DNA of 64,000 nt from Charina bottae (Eukaryota > Chordata > Lepidosauria > Squamata > Charinaidae): positions 72,827,414 to 72,891,413 of the forward strand of contig JALMGJ010000002.1 in the NCBI GenBank assembly GCA_023362775.1, in the 5' to 3' direction. Shown here piece by piece: positions 45,801 through 59,400 of the stretch; within the stretch, counting starts at the first letter, position 1, and each line of letters opens with the position of its first letter. A program made the translations under genes and the position numbers. A model generated the notes under the pieces. The model was not told the origin of the DNA and ran no database searches. It saw only the letters and a list, made by a program, of their open reading frames with translations.

Positions 45801-48652
45801 AAATTTTCACACCTGGTATTTCCTTAGCCTGGGGGAAAAAAAGGAACCCAAATGTTACGTAAACATGAAAAGAGGGTTAATATGGGGCTAATGTAGGCCA
45901 GAATAAATGGAGCTTGATCAGGAACTCCATCTATTTGTTGCTTTTTTAAAGAAAATTCAGGAACATTAGGATACGTGTAAAATAGGATCGAAAGATGGTG
46001 GGAGTTGATAAGCCTCCCCCAGTCCAGTCATGGTGGTTCCAGTCCTGACTGGACCATTGTGGTTCAGAATATATATATTTTTTTTACACAATAAGAGAGA
46101 AAAGACTGGCAGGAGGCCAGCCTCCACAAAAGAAGCAGAAATACTGGGCAAGATGGTTGCTCTTGACGTAAGCACAGCAGCTTTATTGATCGTTCTCGGT
46201 TGTTTTGCTGGGCAAATAATTTCCCAGGGATCATAGGCAGGCTGTGTCAGCTGTGTCAATTAAACCCAACATAATAACTGTAATTCTTGGACAGAGCATG
46301 TACTGAGTTTTGCCATCTGCAGGGACCCCCTTATTGGGCCTTCTCAGTGGTGGCCCGTGTTTGTGGAACAGCTTGCCAACCCCTGTCTGGACTACTTCCT
46401 CCCTGCTGGATTTTCATAGGACTGTAAAAACCTGGCTATTTAATAAGACCTTCAGGAGATGTTACTCGGCCCTGCCCCTGGTTGGTGGTGTCTTTATTAT
46501 AATATTGTTTTTGTTGCTGGTTTTTAAAATTGTTTTTAATGCATTGTCTTGTAAGCTGCTCAGACCCAGCCTGGAATGGGGTGGCATAGAAAACTTAGCA
46601 ATAAATAAATACCTTTTTCTGTGCAGTTCCCCACAGCCACCTCCTTTAAATCAGTTTTGTGACACACTTACTTTATGATACTCAGCAATGTCTTTGTAAA
46701 TTCCTGTGGTGGATACTTGTCCCAAAATGGAATAATGAGGCCTTAGTGAAGATAGTAAAAGAGAAAAAGGGTTAGCAAGGGCTCCAGTCAGCTCTCATAA
46801 TAGATCTTTCATGACATCGACCATCTGGAATTCTTTGAAAAAGAAGCTGCTTGGTCCACGTTGAAGTTTATTTATTGGACTATGTAGTAATTATTTAGGT
46901 AAATAGTTAAAGGTAGGATCTTCTTGTAGGTGAACATGCCAGCCAGGTATGACGACCCTTTTGAATGTTAACCATGAGCTTAATAGACTGCAATGATTTA
47001 TACTCTGATTGTGCAAAAAGAATGGCTTACTCCTTAGATCTGTTCAGTTAGCTCAGGGATTAGTTTAGACTAAGCATATAGATGTGGTTAAATAGCTAAA
47101 CCCCAATACTTTGGTTCCATATACAAATACAAGTTGTGTTTTTGGTTTATTGTAATAGCAGTGTTTTGATCTAATTATTTATGTCCTGAAATTAGCAGTT
47201 ACACCAATAGTGAGGTGGAACCTGTCTTCTGTTAGATGCTGCCGAACTTCACCTCCCAGCACCTCCAGGCAGAATGGCCAATGGTGAGGGATCCGAGAGG
47301 TGTAATTCAGTAACTCTAAAGGACCACAGTTTCCCACGCTTACCTTTGGCTAACACACTCGGATGAAAAATAATTTTTATTATTTGCCTTACTTTTAGGA
47401 CATTTCTGCCTCTTGGTTTCTTAATATAATCTCATCTTTGAATCAACCACCCTGAATCTTTTGAAATAGGGCAGGATATACTGTAAATGTCTATACTATA
47501 AAAGTCCTTACTATGAAAGTCTAGTAAAAAGCAATCCCCAAATCTATTTTCCCCTCCTCTCTCTAGCTAGTGTAATACTCACATCTGAGTCCGGAAGATG
47601 ACAGTGAAGAGTGAAAATGTCACAGCTGCTGCCAGTCCCAAGTCAAGATTCAAGAGTAGTGTGGCGACAAAAGTTACAAGCCAGATAAGCTAGAGGTATG
47701 AGGATGAGAGAATAACAACAGTACTGAAGGCATCACTGGGATTGCCATTCAGTTTTCAAAGACGTTCAGTAGCAGAGTTAACTTTTTGAGTTATTTCAGC
47801 AAATGTGCATTGGTGCAGAAGGGCATCCCATTGCAGCAGGCCAGTGGTCCTGCCTAACCTTGTCGAGTCATCCAAGAGATAGGAGGGAGTTGATTTATAC
47901 CAGGTGGGTTACTGAGGGTGCAAGGGTACCTTGTAATAATCCTATAGGACATTGTTATTGTTCTATTTTATATATCCTAGTTATGGAATATACAAATATG
48001 GGGCGGTGGGGAGCAAAACATACAGCATAAAAATAACATGGAGCTAGAACTACTTCAGCAAAGATTTTAAAATGTCACGAGTTACCATTCTCCAGGGAAT
48101 CCTGGAACCTTCTCTGTAGAAGGCAGTAGAACAGCGATGTGAAGCACTCAGTAGGTGCCTCGAAAATACAAATTACTTTGCAGTGAGATTACTGCAACAC
48201 CCTCTTCCTGGGGCTTCCTCTGTTGGAAGCTTCAATTGGCACAAACTGTACCAGCCAATTTGCCAGCCAGAGGGAACAGATCCAGCCATTTAACACCAAT
48301 ACTGCAGTTGCTGCATGGTTGCTGATTTACTTCCAGAACAATTCAAAGTGGTGGTTATTAGTGTTAAAGCTCTACACAACTGGATCCTGGGTGTTTGCAG
48401 GACTGCCTCACTTGACAAGATTTGACCTGCCTTGTGCATTCTTGTTGAGAAGGCCTTCTGAGGGTTCCCGCCCCATGTGAGGTGGGTGTGATGGGGGCCT
48501 AAAAAAGTACCTTTTCAGATATTACCCCCTGCTTTGGAATATCTTAATTATGCTTGCCATCCTTTTTTTCTTTATTTTTTATTGTAATTTCTTTGTTTGA
48601 TTGTTGTGAGCCGCCCAGAGTTGTTGAGAGTCGGGCAGCATACATGTTTAAT

Positions 48653-48707
<55 letters not shown>

Positions 48708-51700
48708 TTGCCTCCCATGGTATGGAACACATCAAATCTCTTTGCTGTTAGGAAATTATGTGTAACAGCCTCAAATCTATGGAAGTAAATGATCTATAAT
48801 TTATGGATTAAATAAAGTAATTAAGTATCAATCAGGACATGAAGGCTCTTATATTTGAATGTCCTTTAATTATTACATGGTTTTAATCTCCCCACAAAGA
48901 GAAAAAGGTAGCATGTCTGGGAAACAGGTTCTAGCATAGCATTTTTCTAAAGCATGCTCAGACTTCTTTGTTCCAGGGTCTGCATTACCATTACAGGTAG
49001 GTGGCCTCCCAAACATTCTCCTCTACTGGAAGATAAAACTGTATGTTCCACATGGCATTTCTTGCTGCACCCTATGAACAGGGATCTTTCTCTTAGATAC
49101 AGTGGAAGGCACTATCTGTGTTAGCAATGTTGGGGGGGTAGAAATCAGTTTTTTGTTTGCTTGTTTGTTTATCCATTTACTTGTTTCTGTCTATGGAAAA
49201 GAGGCACCATTAACCGAAGAAGGAAAACAACTAGGGGTACCCCCCTTTCAGTAAATATTTAAGCCTGCAATTCTCCCAGTTTGATTGAGTGAATATTGTT
49301 GAAAAATTAGCACAGTTTTATTGGAATTTTTCCCCAGGTGTCCCTTACACAATACTGTTATTCTTTGCTGTTTCTGAGTGCAAGAACTGCATCATGTATC
49401 CCTGCTGGATGCATAATTTAGGTTAGCTTCTAGTACATAGCAGAACTTATGGCAATCCATCAGATTCTTCCTGCCCCCTGATTCCTCTTGAAGTCTTCTC
49501 CTACTTACCAGGTCGATAAAATCAGATCTCCAAAGTGCAGGAATATCTTCAAACTGTTTGAACATGCCTTTCAAGTTGACAATAACAATGGCAGCTAAGA
49601 CAGCCTAAAAGAAAATGGCAAAGATACTATATGAAAATATCTAGAGTAGGCAGTTTTAATTCATGTAATGGGTAAGAACAGAAGAACCTTCACATAAATA
49701 TAGACCTTTTCTGAATTAATGTAAACCCCACAAAGTGATAGGTTGATATTACCACTGTATTTGGAGGACGTTTCCTTCAATATGTACTGTACCTCAATGG
49801 TGTTTTTTTTTAAAAAAAAGAACAGCTTAATTTTGGAACATACTTTGGGTAATTCTCGGAAAAGCTCTCCAATCTTCAAAATGATTGCTAGGATGATGAG
49901 AGAGGAGACGACTGTAGCCACCTGCAGAGTAGAAAACAGGGAACAACTGAATACAAATCAGGCTGCAGGAAGCAGTAAAATAATCCCAAATTTCATTTCC
50001 TTCCAGTTTCAGCTTATCAGGTTTTAAAGACACCAGATGGTAGCACTTGGCTGACTTTGGGCCCAAAAACTAAACAGGGTCGGGCCTGGTTATTACATGG
50101 ATGGGAGACCAAAGAAAGTTTGGAGCTGTAAAAAGAGAAAAAAGAACCTGTGTAACTACTTATTGGTCAGCTTGATGCTGATAGTGAGCAAAACTCTGGA
50201 ACAGATTATTAGATAGTCTGTGAACATTTAGAAAACAATGTCTTGGCAGGAGTCACCAACATGGGTTTATCAAGAACAAGTCATGCCCATCCAACGTGAT
50301 CTCCTTTTTTGATAGAGAGACCAGTTTAGGAGATTGCAGTGTAACAGTGTCCTCTGAGCTGACTGAACAATTGTACTCAATAAGCATATGTCAGTGATTT
50401 TGTATCAAGATAGAAAGAAGTGTCAAGTGGTGTACTGCAGGCTCCAGGCCCTATGCTGACCCATATATTTAAAAATGAGTTGTATGAAGAGTTTAAAAAA
50501 TGATTATAAAACTTGCAGAAGATGCAAAGATAGGGGGAATAGCAAACACTAGGATATGATGTGGGAGATTCTTGACAAGTTGGAACTCTGTGTAGAAAGA
50601 TGAATATCAACAAACCATGATGATAAAGGTCTTGAAAAAGGAATGGTTGCAGGCACTAGGTATATTTAGTCTGGAGAAAAGAAGACTGCAAAAGGAGTTC
50701 AAGTATCAGAAGAGTTGCCATATAGAATACAAGGCAGAATTGTTCAGAGATGTTCCTTAAGACAGGAGAAGAAATAATGAGTTTAGAATGCAAGGAAATA
50801 GATTTTAGTTGGACATCAGGAAAAAATTCCTATGAGTTAGAGCTGTTCAAGAGTGGAATAGACTGACTTGAGAGGCGGTAGACTCTCCTTTGCTCGGGAT
50901 GTTTAACAGGGGCTAGATGGCCAACTGAGGGGGATGCTGAAATAATTGATTCCTGCACTGGAGAAGAGGTTGGACCAGATGATCTCCAAGGTACCTTCCG
51001 AACCTCACAATTTATGATACTATGACTGGAAAGTAAAAAAAGAAAAAAGGAAGTAAATAGCAAGCCCCTTCCATATTGCTACCAGAAAACTGCATATATT
51101 TAGCCACATAGTCACTGGGTGTCAATCTCAATCCGAGACATATTTACCTTTACTATTTATTTTGCTTTGAGCCATATTTCCTATCACTCCCATATTCAGT
51201 TGTCTGAGCAGACTGGAGATAGTGGGGGTCATCGTCCAAAAAGATCTGGAAACATTAGGTGTAGAAAACTGCCCACTTTTGTGGTCAAGGTGGATTTTGT
51301 TTTCTTTGAAAGCAGGAAGCTAAACAATCCTCAATAAGTTATTTGTCTCATGCATTCAGAGAGGATAGTGATGAAATAAAGGTTTGAACTTCCTGTTAGA
51401 TCCAGTAGCATATTCAAGGCAGTATTTGTGAGCAGACATTCATGGCCCACTCAGCAGTACGACCAAAAAGTACCTTAAAGGTTAAGTAGCTTATTATATT
51501 TCATAATATAAATTAAATTACCATCTAGGGAGAAACAAGCCTGCTGTAAGACTAATTGATGTGATGTCTACAGCTAACTGCACTACTGTGCTAATCAGAA
51601 TGATCTCATCTATCCCAGCAGGCCTTTCCATTAGCTCCAACTGAGCCCTCTGCAAGCCTGTTCTGCTGCCCATCCATTTGACTGATTTCAGCTTCTACTG

Positions 51701-53391
51701 TACATAATTATCTCCTCCCATCAGAAAAAGGCCACAAGCTTATCTGGGGTTTACCTGGCTTTGTCCTCCTGTGCTTTCTTGTACTAGGGAGCGGGACATG
51801 GAGCAGCTGATGCTGTAGCAATGGAAAAAGCCACCAGCGATGTTACTGAGCCCCAGGGCTCTCAGTTCCTGCAAGAGAGGTGAGAAGAGCTCGATGCATG
51901 CACCCTTACTTGGACAGAAAAGAAAGTTCTGAGGAGGCTCCAGAGTGGCCGTATGCCCAACCTTGACTCAGAAGTATGGGAAATAGATAGAGAATGGTCA
52001 AGGCAGGCAAGGGAGAAAATCAGATCAAGGCAAAAGAGGGAGAAAGAAAAGCCAGGAAGCCAAAGAAAGTGTAATAAATGTCTTACCTGACTGCTGTCCA
52101 CACTATAACCATGCTTCAGTGCAAAGGTTTTCCCAAGGGAGATGCAAAGGACATAGCTAACAATGGCAATGGCAAAAGCATTCCCTATCGTCTGCCCAAA
52201 ATAGCTTCCATTGGGGGCTTCAGGAGATCTCAATCTACAATAAGGAAACATCGGTGCAACAAGGCAGTTCTGCTGTACAGGTAGCAGAAGGCCAAACGAG
52301 AGAGGAATAGGAAATTTCCCAGGGCTGGGGTGGGGAGAGGAGGAGTCAGAAAACAGGAAGGGAGGCTCCATTTTGTCCCCTCAGACTGAGGCCTCCATCA
52401 GTCTTGCAACCAATTAATCTGACTCTGACATATTCTGGCTCTGAGACCATGGATTTGGAGAAGCAGCAAGAAACACTCACCCCTTGGGAATATCACCCAC
52501 GACACTAATCCCAAATTTTTTGTTCAGGCTGGCACCATAGCAGATTCCTGTGGAGACAATAATCTGAAAAGAGATGGCAGTGAGCCAAAATATATTTTTG
52601 TAATTTGATGCTGCTCAAGAAAGGCACCGATGAAGAGAACTGATGAGGTTTCAGTTTCTCTAATGTGATGGCCTCATTCAGATTTGTTGGGCCAGAATTT
52701 CCCAAATTCCAGCCAGAATGAAGATCTCTAAAGGCCAGTAAATTGGGGAAGGCTGAGCTAGGGATTCCTCAGATGTACTGTATAATAAGAGTGGGGGAGA
52801 GTCAGTCACTGCAGGACTCTAACCCGTCCCTTTTCGGTCTCAGAAAGGGACCCTGAAACCCACCACCATCCATGTCTATAGACAACTGAGGAATTACTGT
52901 ATGCCTGGGAAATTCTGGGAGTTGAAGTCCACACATCTTAAAGTTGCCAGGGTTGAGAAACGCTGGATTATAGTGATCTCTCAGTTTGCAAAATCTTGTC
53001 AGTTTTGCTTTGTTTTCTTTTTTCTTTTATCTCAGGTCTTTTTGAAGGAGTGTATACATTGGTAAATTGTTATCATGAAAGAACAAACCCTAATTCTATT
53101 TTATAACAACAACAACAACAACAACAACAAACGCAGCTAGTCAAAAACCAGCTTAAAAGGAAAAGCCATTAGGCAACTTAACATTAGATCTCCTGAACTA
53201 GATATTTTAAAAAAAGGAAATTACCTAAAATAAATGACATTATCAAGTCAGTTAATTGTCAGTCTCTTCTTTTTTGCAACAGACAGTTCAGCAAGATGGC
53301 AGTTGAACAAACTTTTTGGCCTTTTGACCTTGTGTGAGTTGGGCGGCCATAAATTTAATAAATTTATCATCTATCTATCTATCTATCTATC

Positions 53392-53455
<64 letters not shown>

Positions 53456-56400
53456 GCATAGCTGAATGCTCAGCAATTCAGACCCAGATTTTAAGAACAA
53501 ATCTCTCTCAAAACCCTCTATTTCAAACTCTTTCACTTGCTCCTGCATTTGTTTCTTTAAAAAAATCTTCATTCCATGAAGACGTGTGTTTCTTCCTATG
53601 AAACAAACTGAATAAAATTCTTATCTCTCTCTACAGCAGTGTAATAGAAGGGGATGAAGCTAACTAATTCCTTCCATGGACTGCTCTTTTTTATCCCCAT
53701 GTAAAAACTGTAATTTTTTACATGGCAGTAGGGGAAAATTATTAAACACATGGCTGAGGAGTAAAATATTTTGGTCTTCATTCCTCCACTACTGAATATA
53801 TGTCAAATATATGTCAATATATGCCACTACTGAATATATGTCATGTTGCAGTTGTGAAATGGGTACCTGTATAAATCATTATAATAAAACAAACAGACAA
53901 ACAAACATGTTTACATAACCTTTTGGGCTGCTGGCAGCCAAACTATGGAGTATTTTCCTTAAAAAGGTTCTCCCCCCCCACTTTTTATATAGCATATGTA
54001 TCTTTGTGTGTTTTTTTGTTTTTTTATTCCTTGTTCTGTCATTTAAAAAAAGCAATTTTAAAAAAAGGTTCTTCTGGCCCCAAAGTTCACCTTCCAATAA
54101 GTATAATGCCAATAATTTTACTTCCTTGACGTTTTCATTTTGTTTTAATAATGATTTGACTTTTTTGGGTGTTTTGCTAGTTAGGTTTTTTCCTTATAAT
54201 TTTAACAGATTATTTCAAGACTTCTGTGCTGCTGGTTATATTGTTGTTCCATTGTCATTTTAGGAAAAAGCAAGCAAGCTAGCCATCTTGGAGCAGCATC
54301 AAACAAGTTACCGTGAGGAGTTCGACGGGGATAGGAGTCGGAAGCTTCTTATCAAATTTGTCATTGAGCATCTTGATGAGGCAAAGGGCAACCATGGAGA
54401 TCAAGGAAGTGACCACAGCACCAGCGTGGGTTCCAGGCAATTTTGAGCAAATTTCCACAAAGGTCTGTGGGAAAAGGACAAGGCAAGGGAAGTAATAACT
54501 TTGAGACACAAGATACTGATGAAACACAACTTCTGTTTGTCTACCTGTACTTACATAGATCAGTGACAATGGCCCAGATCTCTCTTCCAGGCTGATTCCA
54601 AAGATACACTTTAGCTGGGAAACCAGCACATGGATAGCAGCAGCTGTGGTATAGCCCCGCACCAAGGGCTCTGAAAGGTAGGTGGCCACAAATCCAAACT
54701 GCAGCAGGCCAAGGGCAACCTAAAAACAGATCAACAGTGAAGCTACATCTGCTGAAACCAAAACTCTCCCAGGATTTTCTAGCACATTTTTCTTAAGATA
54801 TAATTAGCCCAGAGAGCTAATGACCCAGAAAGCAGAACAAATGCTTAACTAGTCCAGTTTCTATGAGAACAGCTATTGCTAAGCAGAAGAGCACAAGTTT
54901 CAATAATTTGGAAGCCATCAGGCTCCCTGGAATCAAGCTATCTTTTATTTCTCTTACAGACTCCATTTACTTAGCAGGAAGCAATCACCCAATCACTCAC
55001 AACAGGCATTCAGCAGTTCTTAGGACACACTCTTATTAACCATTCAGGAGATGATTTTTCTCTGCATATAGTCCCTCACAACATACAGCTTCCCTGTTCA
55101 TTCTTCTCTTTTCCTCCTGTTGAACCCCTCAGACTCCTGTTAGCTTGCTCAGCAAATAGCTGCCTTCCAATATATCAGTGTCGCTGTCCACATTGACTGC
55201 AGCTACCTCACCCTGCCTAACAGTAGTAGGACCAACCCTATCAGCCTCAGAACCAAAGCAAATCCAATGGTCCTTATCTTCAGACTTTAGATGCTGATTC
55301 AGGTTACAGAACCAGGTTTTTGGTGCACTTTTATCTCCCACTTACCTGGAATACACCCACTAAGAAGGTGACTGAAGCTACCAGCTCTACTCGTGCTGCA
55401 TCCCTGCGGGTCTCATTGACAAATGTTTTATTGGTGCCAATGATCACTTCCAGATATTTTCCATTTGGTTCTAGCGAATCTGTCATACTTCCTAACATCA
55501 CAGAAATGACAGCAAATGGACCTGTGGAAAGAAATCCAAGGTTTGAGTGAACCTTGTTCTCTTCAGTCTCTTCTCGTGATGGCAGAGGATTGCCTTCAAA
55601 AGGTTTTGGAAAGGACACCTGCTTTCTTAGACCACGTTAATCACATACTAAGAAAGCATACTATGATAGAACAAATCTGTGATGCAAGGTGTATTAAAAG
55701 GCTATTAAGCCACCAGCTCTAAATAAGGGGTGTACTGTCCAGTGTTATGCATAGGTGCTGCCAGATTTAAGGGGGGCACAAGGTTCTTTGAAGGCCCTGC
55801 TGCCTCATCTTCTTCCAGTGCTACCATTTGTCTTAACTTCCCCGCCCTCGCTGAAGATCTCCTTCTCCCTGCTGTTGCTGGTCCCCCTCATTTCCTCTCT
55901 ACCGCTCTTCTCCTTGCAAAACTGTTTTTGCTGTAACTTTTTACAGTACATGGAAAAAACACTGTGCCAGCCAACTGGTAAATGCATCCCATTTTAAAAG
56001 CAGAGTCTAAAAAGGGTGTCTATGCAGCTACAGCTTTCAACTGTCCAACTGAGCGCTTTATTAGGATAGCCTTTCCGCAAGTCATCTAGTCCTATGGTTC
56101 ACCTCTAGTGGTGCCATTGGTGCTCCCCCTCTAGTAAGCAGTGCAATAAAATGTGATTCCATCTGCATCTAATTTAGCATGCTCTGCTTACCAATAGAGA
56201 TGTGTCTGGATGTCCCAAATAAGAAATACAGCAGAGCTGGATAGAAGGATGAATACAAACCATGGACTGGTGGCACTCCTGCTAGGAGTGCATATGCCAA
56301 ACCTTGGAAAAATAGAAGTGGAAGTTACCACACAGTTATCTCCACGTCATTAACACTTCATTTTTATTTCCTGTAGTCTAGTTTTATCACCCATCAAGCA

Positions 56401-59400
56401 CTTGTATAGGAAACTTTTTAGGGCCTCTTATCATTTCACAGCAACTTGCTAATGTGTCTCAAATACTTTGGACCAAGAATAGGCAAGATGTTTGAATCAC
56501 AATTCCCATAAGCCCTAGTCAACATGATCAATACTCTAGAAGTTGTGGACCAGATTATTTGAAGAGCACTAAGTTGCCTACCTCTATCCAGATGTACACC
56601 TTACATCTGCAATCATTCCTCATTAAATACCAACTTTTTTTGCCAAGGGGTTTTTCCTTTAAGTTACTCAGTTCCATCCTTCCAAGGATGTTTCTCCTAC
56701 AGCAGAAGTGGGTAACTTTCCCAGGATAATGGGCTGCAACTTGATCCTATAACCACCTGGAAAGCTACAGTTGCCCTTACCAGAAGAGTAAGGAAGATTG
56801 GGACTTCCAGATTCAGCAGGTTCCTAGATTTGGTGTGATTAATAGTAGGAATGAGAACAGAAAGCTTCTGGAAGGCAAATTGCTCTTATTTCTATCCTTA
56901 AAAAGCCTCTTCTAAATAGCCCCAAATCTCAATGTGGAAATTTATGTTGGTGTATTATTCTCTGAGGGTAAGTCACAGCAATATAACCTTATTAGGTAAA
57001 CACCTGCACACTTTAAAAGGCCAGGCAGCACATGATTCAGGCTGAAGAGTATAAAAGAACCTGCCTGCCCCACCCTGCTTACTCTGTTTCTTTCGGTTTG
57101 CTTCTACTACTGCTTGCTTACTACTTCCAGGAATCTGGAAGATAACTGTAAATATTATCTGTTTGAATGAGAAGCTAACACAACTGCAACTAAGTTACTA
57201 CAATAGCTGGCATCTGTGTCTTTATTGGTCTCTACTGCTAAAGCTTCCGCTACTCTGCATGTGCAAGAAAACACACACTCCAACAATTTAGAAGTAACTA
57301 AACCAAGTTTTGACAGTAGACATTTAAGTCACTGTGGAGAGCAGGCAGAATGGCATGAAGTGTGACGATTGGGATAGTTTGCCTCCAGAGACTTCCTGCT
57401 ATTTCTACCTTATATTTCAGAAAAACCAAACTAAGTTGACCCTGCTGAAGTCAATCATATCGCTATTGAATTTTGACTGTGAAATCTTGCAGGGCTGGGC
57501 TACCGCTTTCCAACCTCTTTTCTGTGTCTATTTTTATTAAGCACTCATTGATTGCTCTAGCTTTAGCATCAACATTATTTGGGAAAGTTCAGTCCAGAGG
57601 GACAGAAAGATACAAGTGGTGTCTTGAAGAGCAGATGGTAATGGCTCAGCAAAGTCACTTATGCAACTCTTGTTCTCCACTCAGATGTGTGCAGGGCTGA
57701 TAGTTGGTCAGAGGATATTACTCTTTCTCAAGATCCCAGGACTGACGACAAGATTTCCGATAACATACCCTGTGGGAGATGCATAATTGCCACACTGAAT
57801 CCTGAGATGATGTCCCCTAGTAGCCAATCTTTTACTGGGTAGCGTGGCAACCAGCTAAGGATGGGCAGGAACTGAAGTAGCAAGTCCTTTCCAGCTGATC
57901 CTGAGCATCTGGAAAAGAGGTGGACAAAGGCATTTATTTATTTATAAAATTTATATCACCGCCCATCTCCCTCCACCGGAAGATGAAAGCAGGGTCTTCA
58001 ATTTACATGGAGCTTGGGGGATGTGGGGCAGTGAAAGAGCTGGGAATCTGTTCCATGCCATGAGGTGAATTCGTACATCACTCCCAGGATCTATCACAGA
58101 TGGGCACTCGGGAAGAAAAAACACAATGGCCATGCCACATTATCCTGCAGGGGTGAAAGGAACAAATTCCAGAGTTGCAGTACTGGAACTCTGGACACTT
58201 TGATGGCTAAAAGCAGAGGTGGGGCTGCTCCACCTACTGCTAACTAGTCGTGTGCAACAAATGGCCTTGACCTTTCTGCCCCTTTCTTTTTTTGATTTTA
58301 GGAGTGCAGTAGAGCATGCAGCTGTTAGTTTCTGTTCTGGGACTTGGCAGAAATAGCTAGCTAATATCCAAAGAGTCACATCTGAAAAGGGTGGGAGCAA
58401 AAGGAGCTGAGCAGTGCTAGTTTTGCACATGTGCACACTTCCACCTATGTCAGCTTCATCTGTGCACCTAAAATCCAATGTACTTTTCTAGCCCTTTTAG
58501 GCAGCAAAGTTAGCCACAAGAATACAAACAACTGAGAGAAGCAATGAAGCTGTAGCACCGGCATATTGTTCTTCTGCTCACTCAGAACTGATGGCTACAT
58601 GTTCTGGGAGTGGAAATATTCTGTCGTCATTTCCCTCCAAGTATCTGCCATTCAGAAACAACAGCTTGCTTTCTTCATGTTTTAAGGCCCTTTCTCATTC
58701 ATCTAAAACATACAGTACTTTCCAGACTCTTCATACCATCAGTGAGGATTAGCAATACTTCACCTTATGTTCCTGATCTTGGTGGAAAGTGACACTCGTG
58801 AAACCTGGATTTTCAGGCCAATCTTCTCTAGTTCAGCCTCACTCAGCACTTCACCGGCACCTTCTGCCCTAGAGTGACCTGGCTCTTCATTTTCCGCCAT
58901 GCCTACCGCAACGATCTCACCTGCTTCGTGATTCAGCCTTGGGACTAGGGAGAGAAAATCAGCAGCTCCCAGAGCTATTAACACTCACGTTCCAGATTTG
59001 GTTGCCCCCAACCCTTCTGGCTTTTCAGAAAGCCTTAAAAACTTGGAAGTTGGTGGAGCCTGTGAGGTTGACATTAATTTTTTGATGACTGGTGTTGTCT
59101 ACCTTAGCCATTATGTGTTGTTTGCTGTTTACCTTGTATTCTGAGTTTTAAAATTTTATCTTAGACACCCAGAGTTGCCATTGCAATATAAATTGATTAA
59201 ATGGATAAAATACATAATAAATAAACATTACCTGCCAGATTGAAAAACTTGAAATCAGGGTCCTTGAGTTCTATCTTGCATTTTCTAATAAAGGTCTTAT
59301 TTAAAAAATAATAATAATAGTGCCCCAGCATTTAACAAAGCCTAATGTATGTTCTAAAGCAACTGGTAGATATCCAGGTAGTTATCTAAATGAAGGGGGC

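Noticed and set aside
48554..48788. His-rich and Ile-rich open frames
   Set aside because: They are translations of the ATC microsatellite.
53234..53461. Repeated YLSI open frame
   Set aside because: It is the TATC microsatellite.
36887..58944. SLC26A3, A4 or A5 as the transporter
   Set aside because: The STAS insertion, the PIPVELLT context and the linkage to UQCRC1 fit A6 better. A full alignment would settle it.
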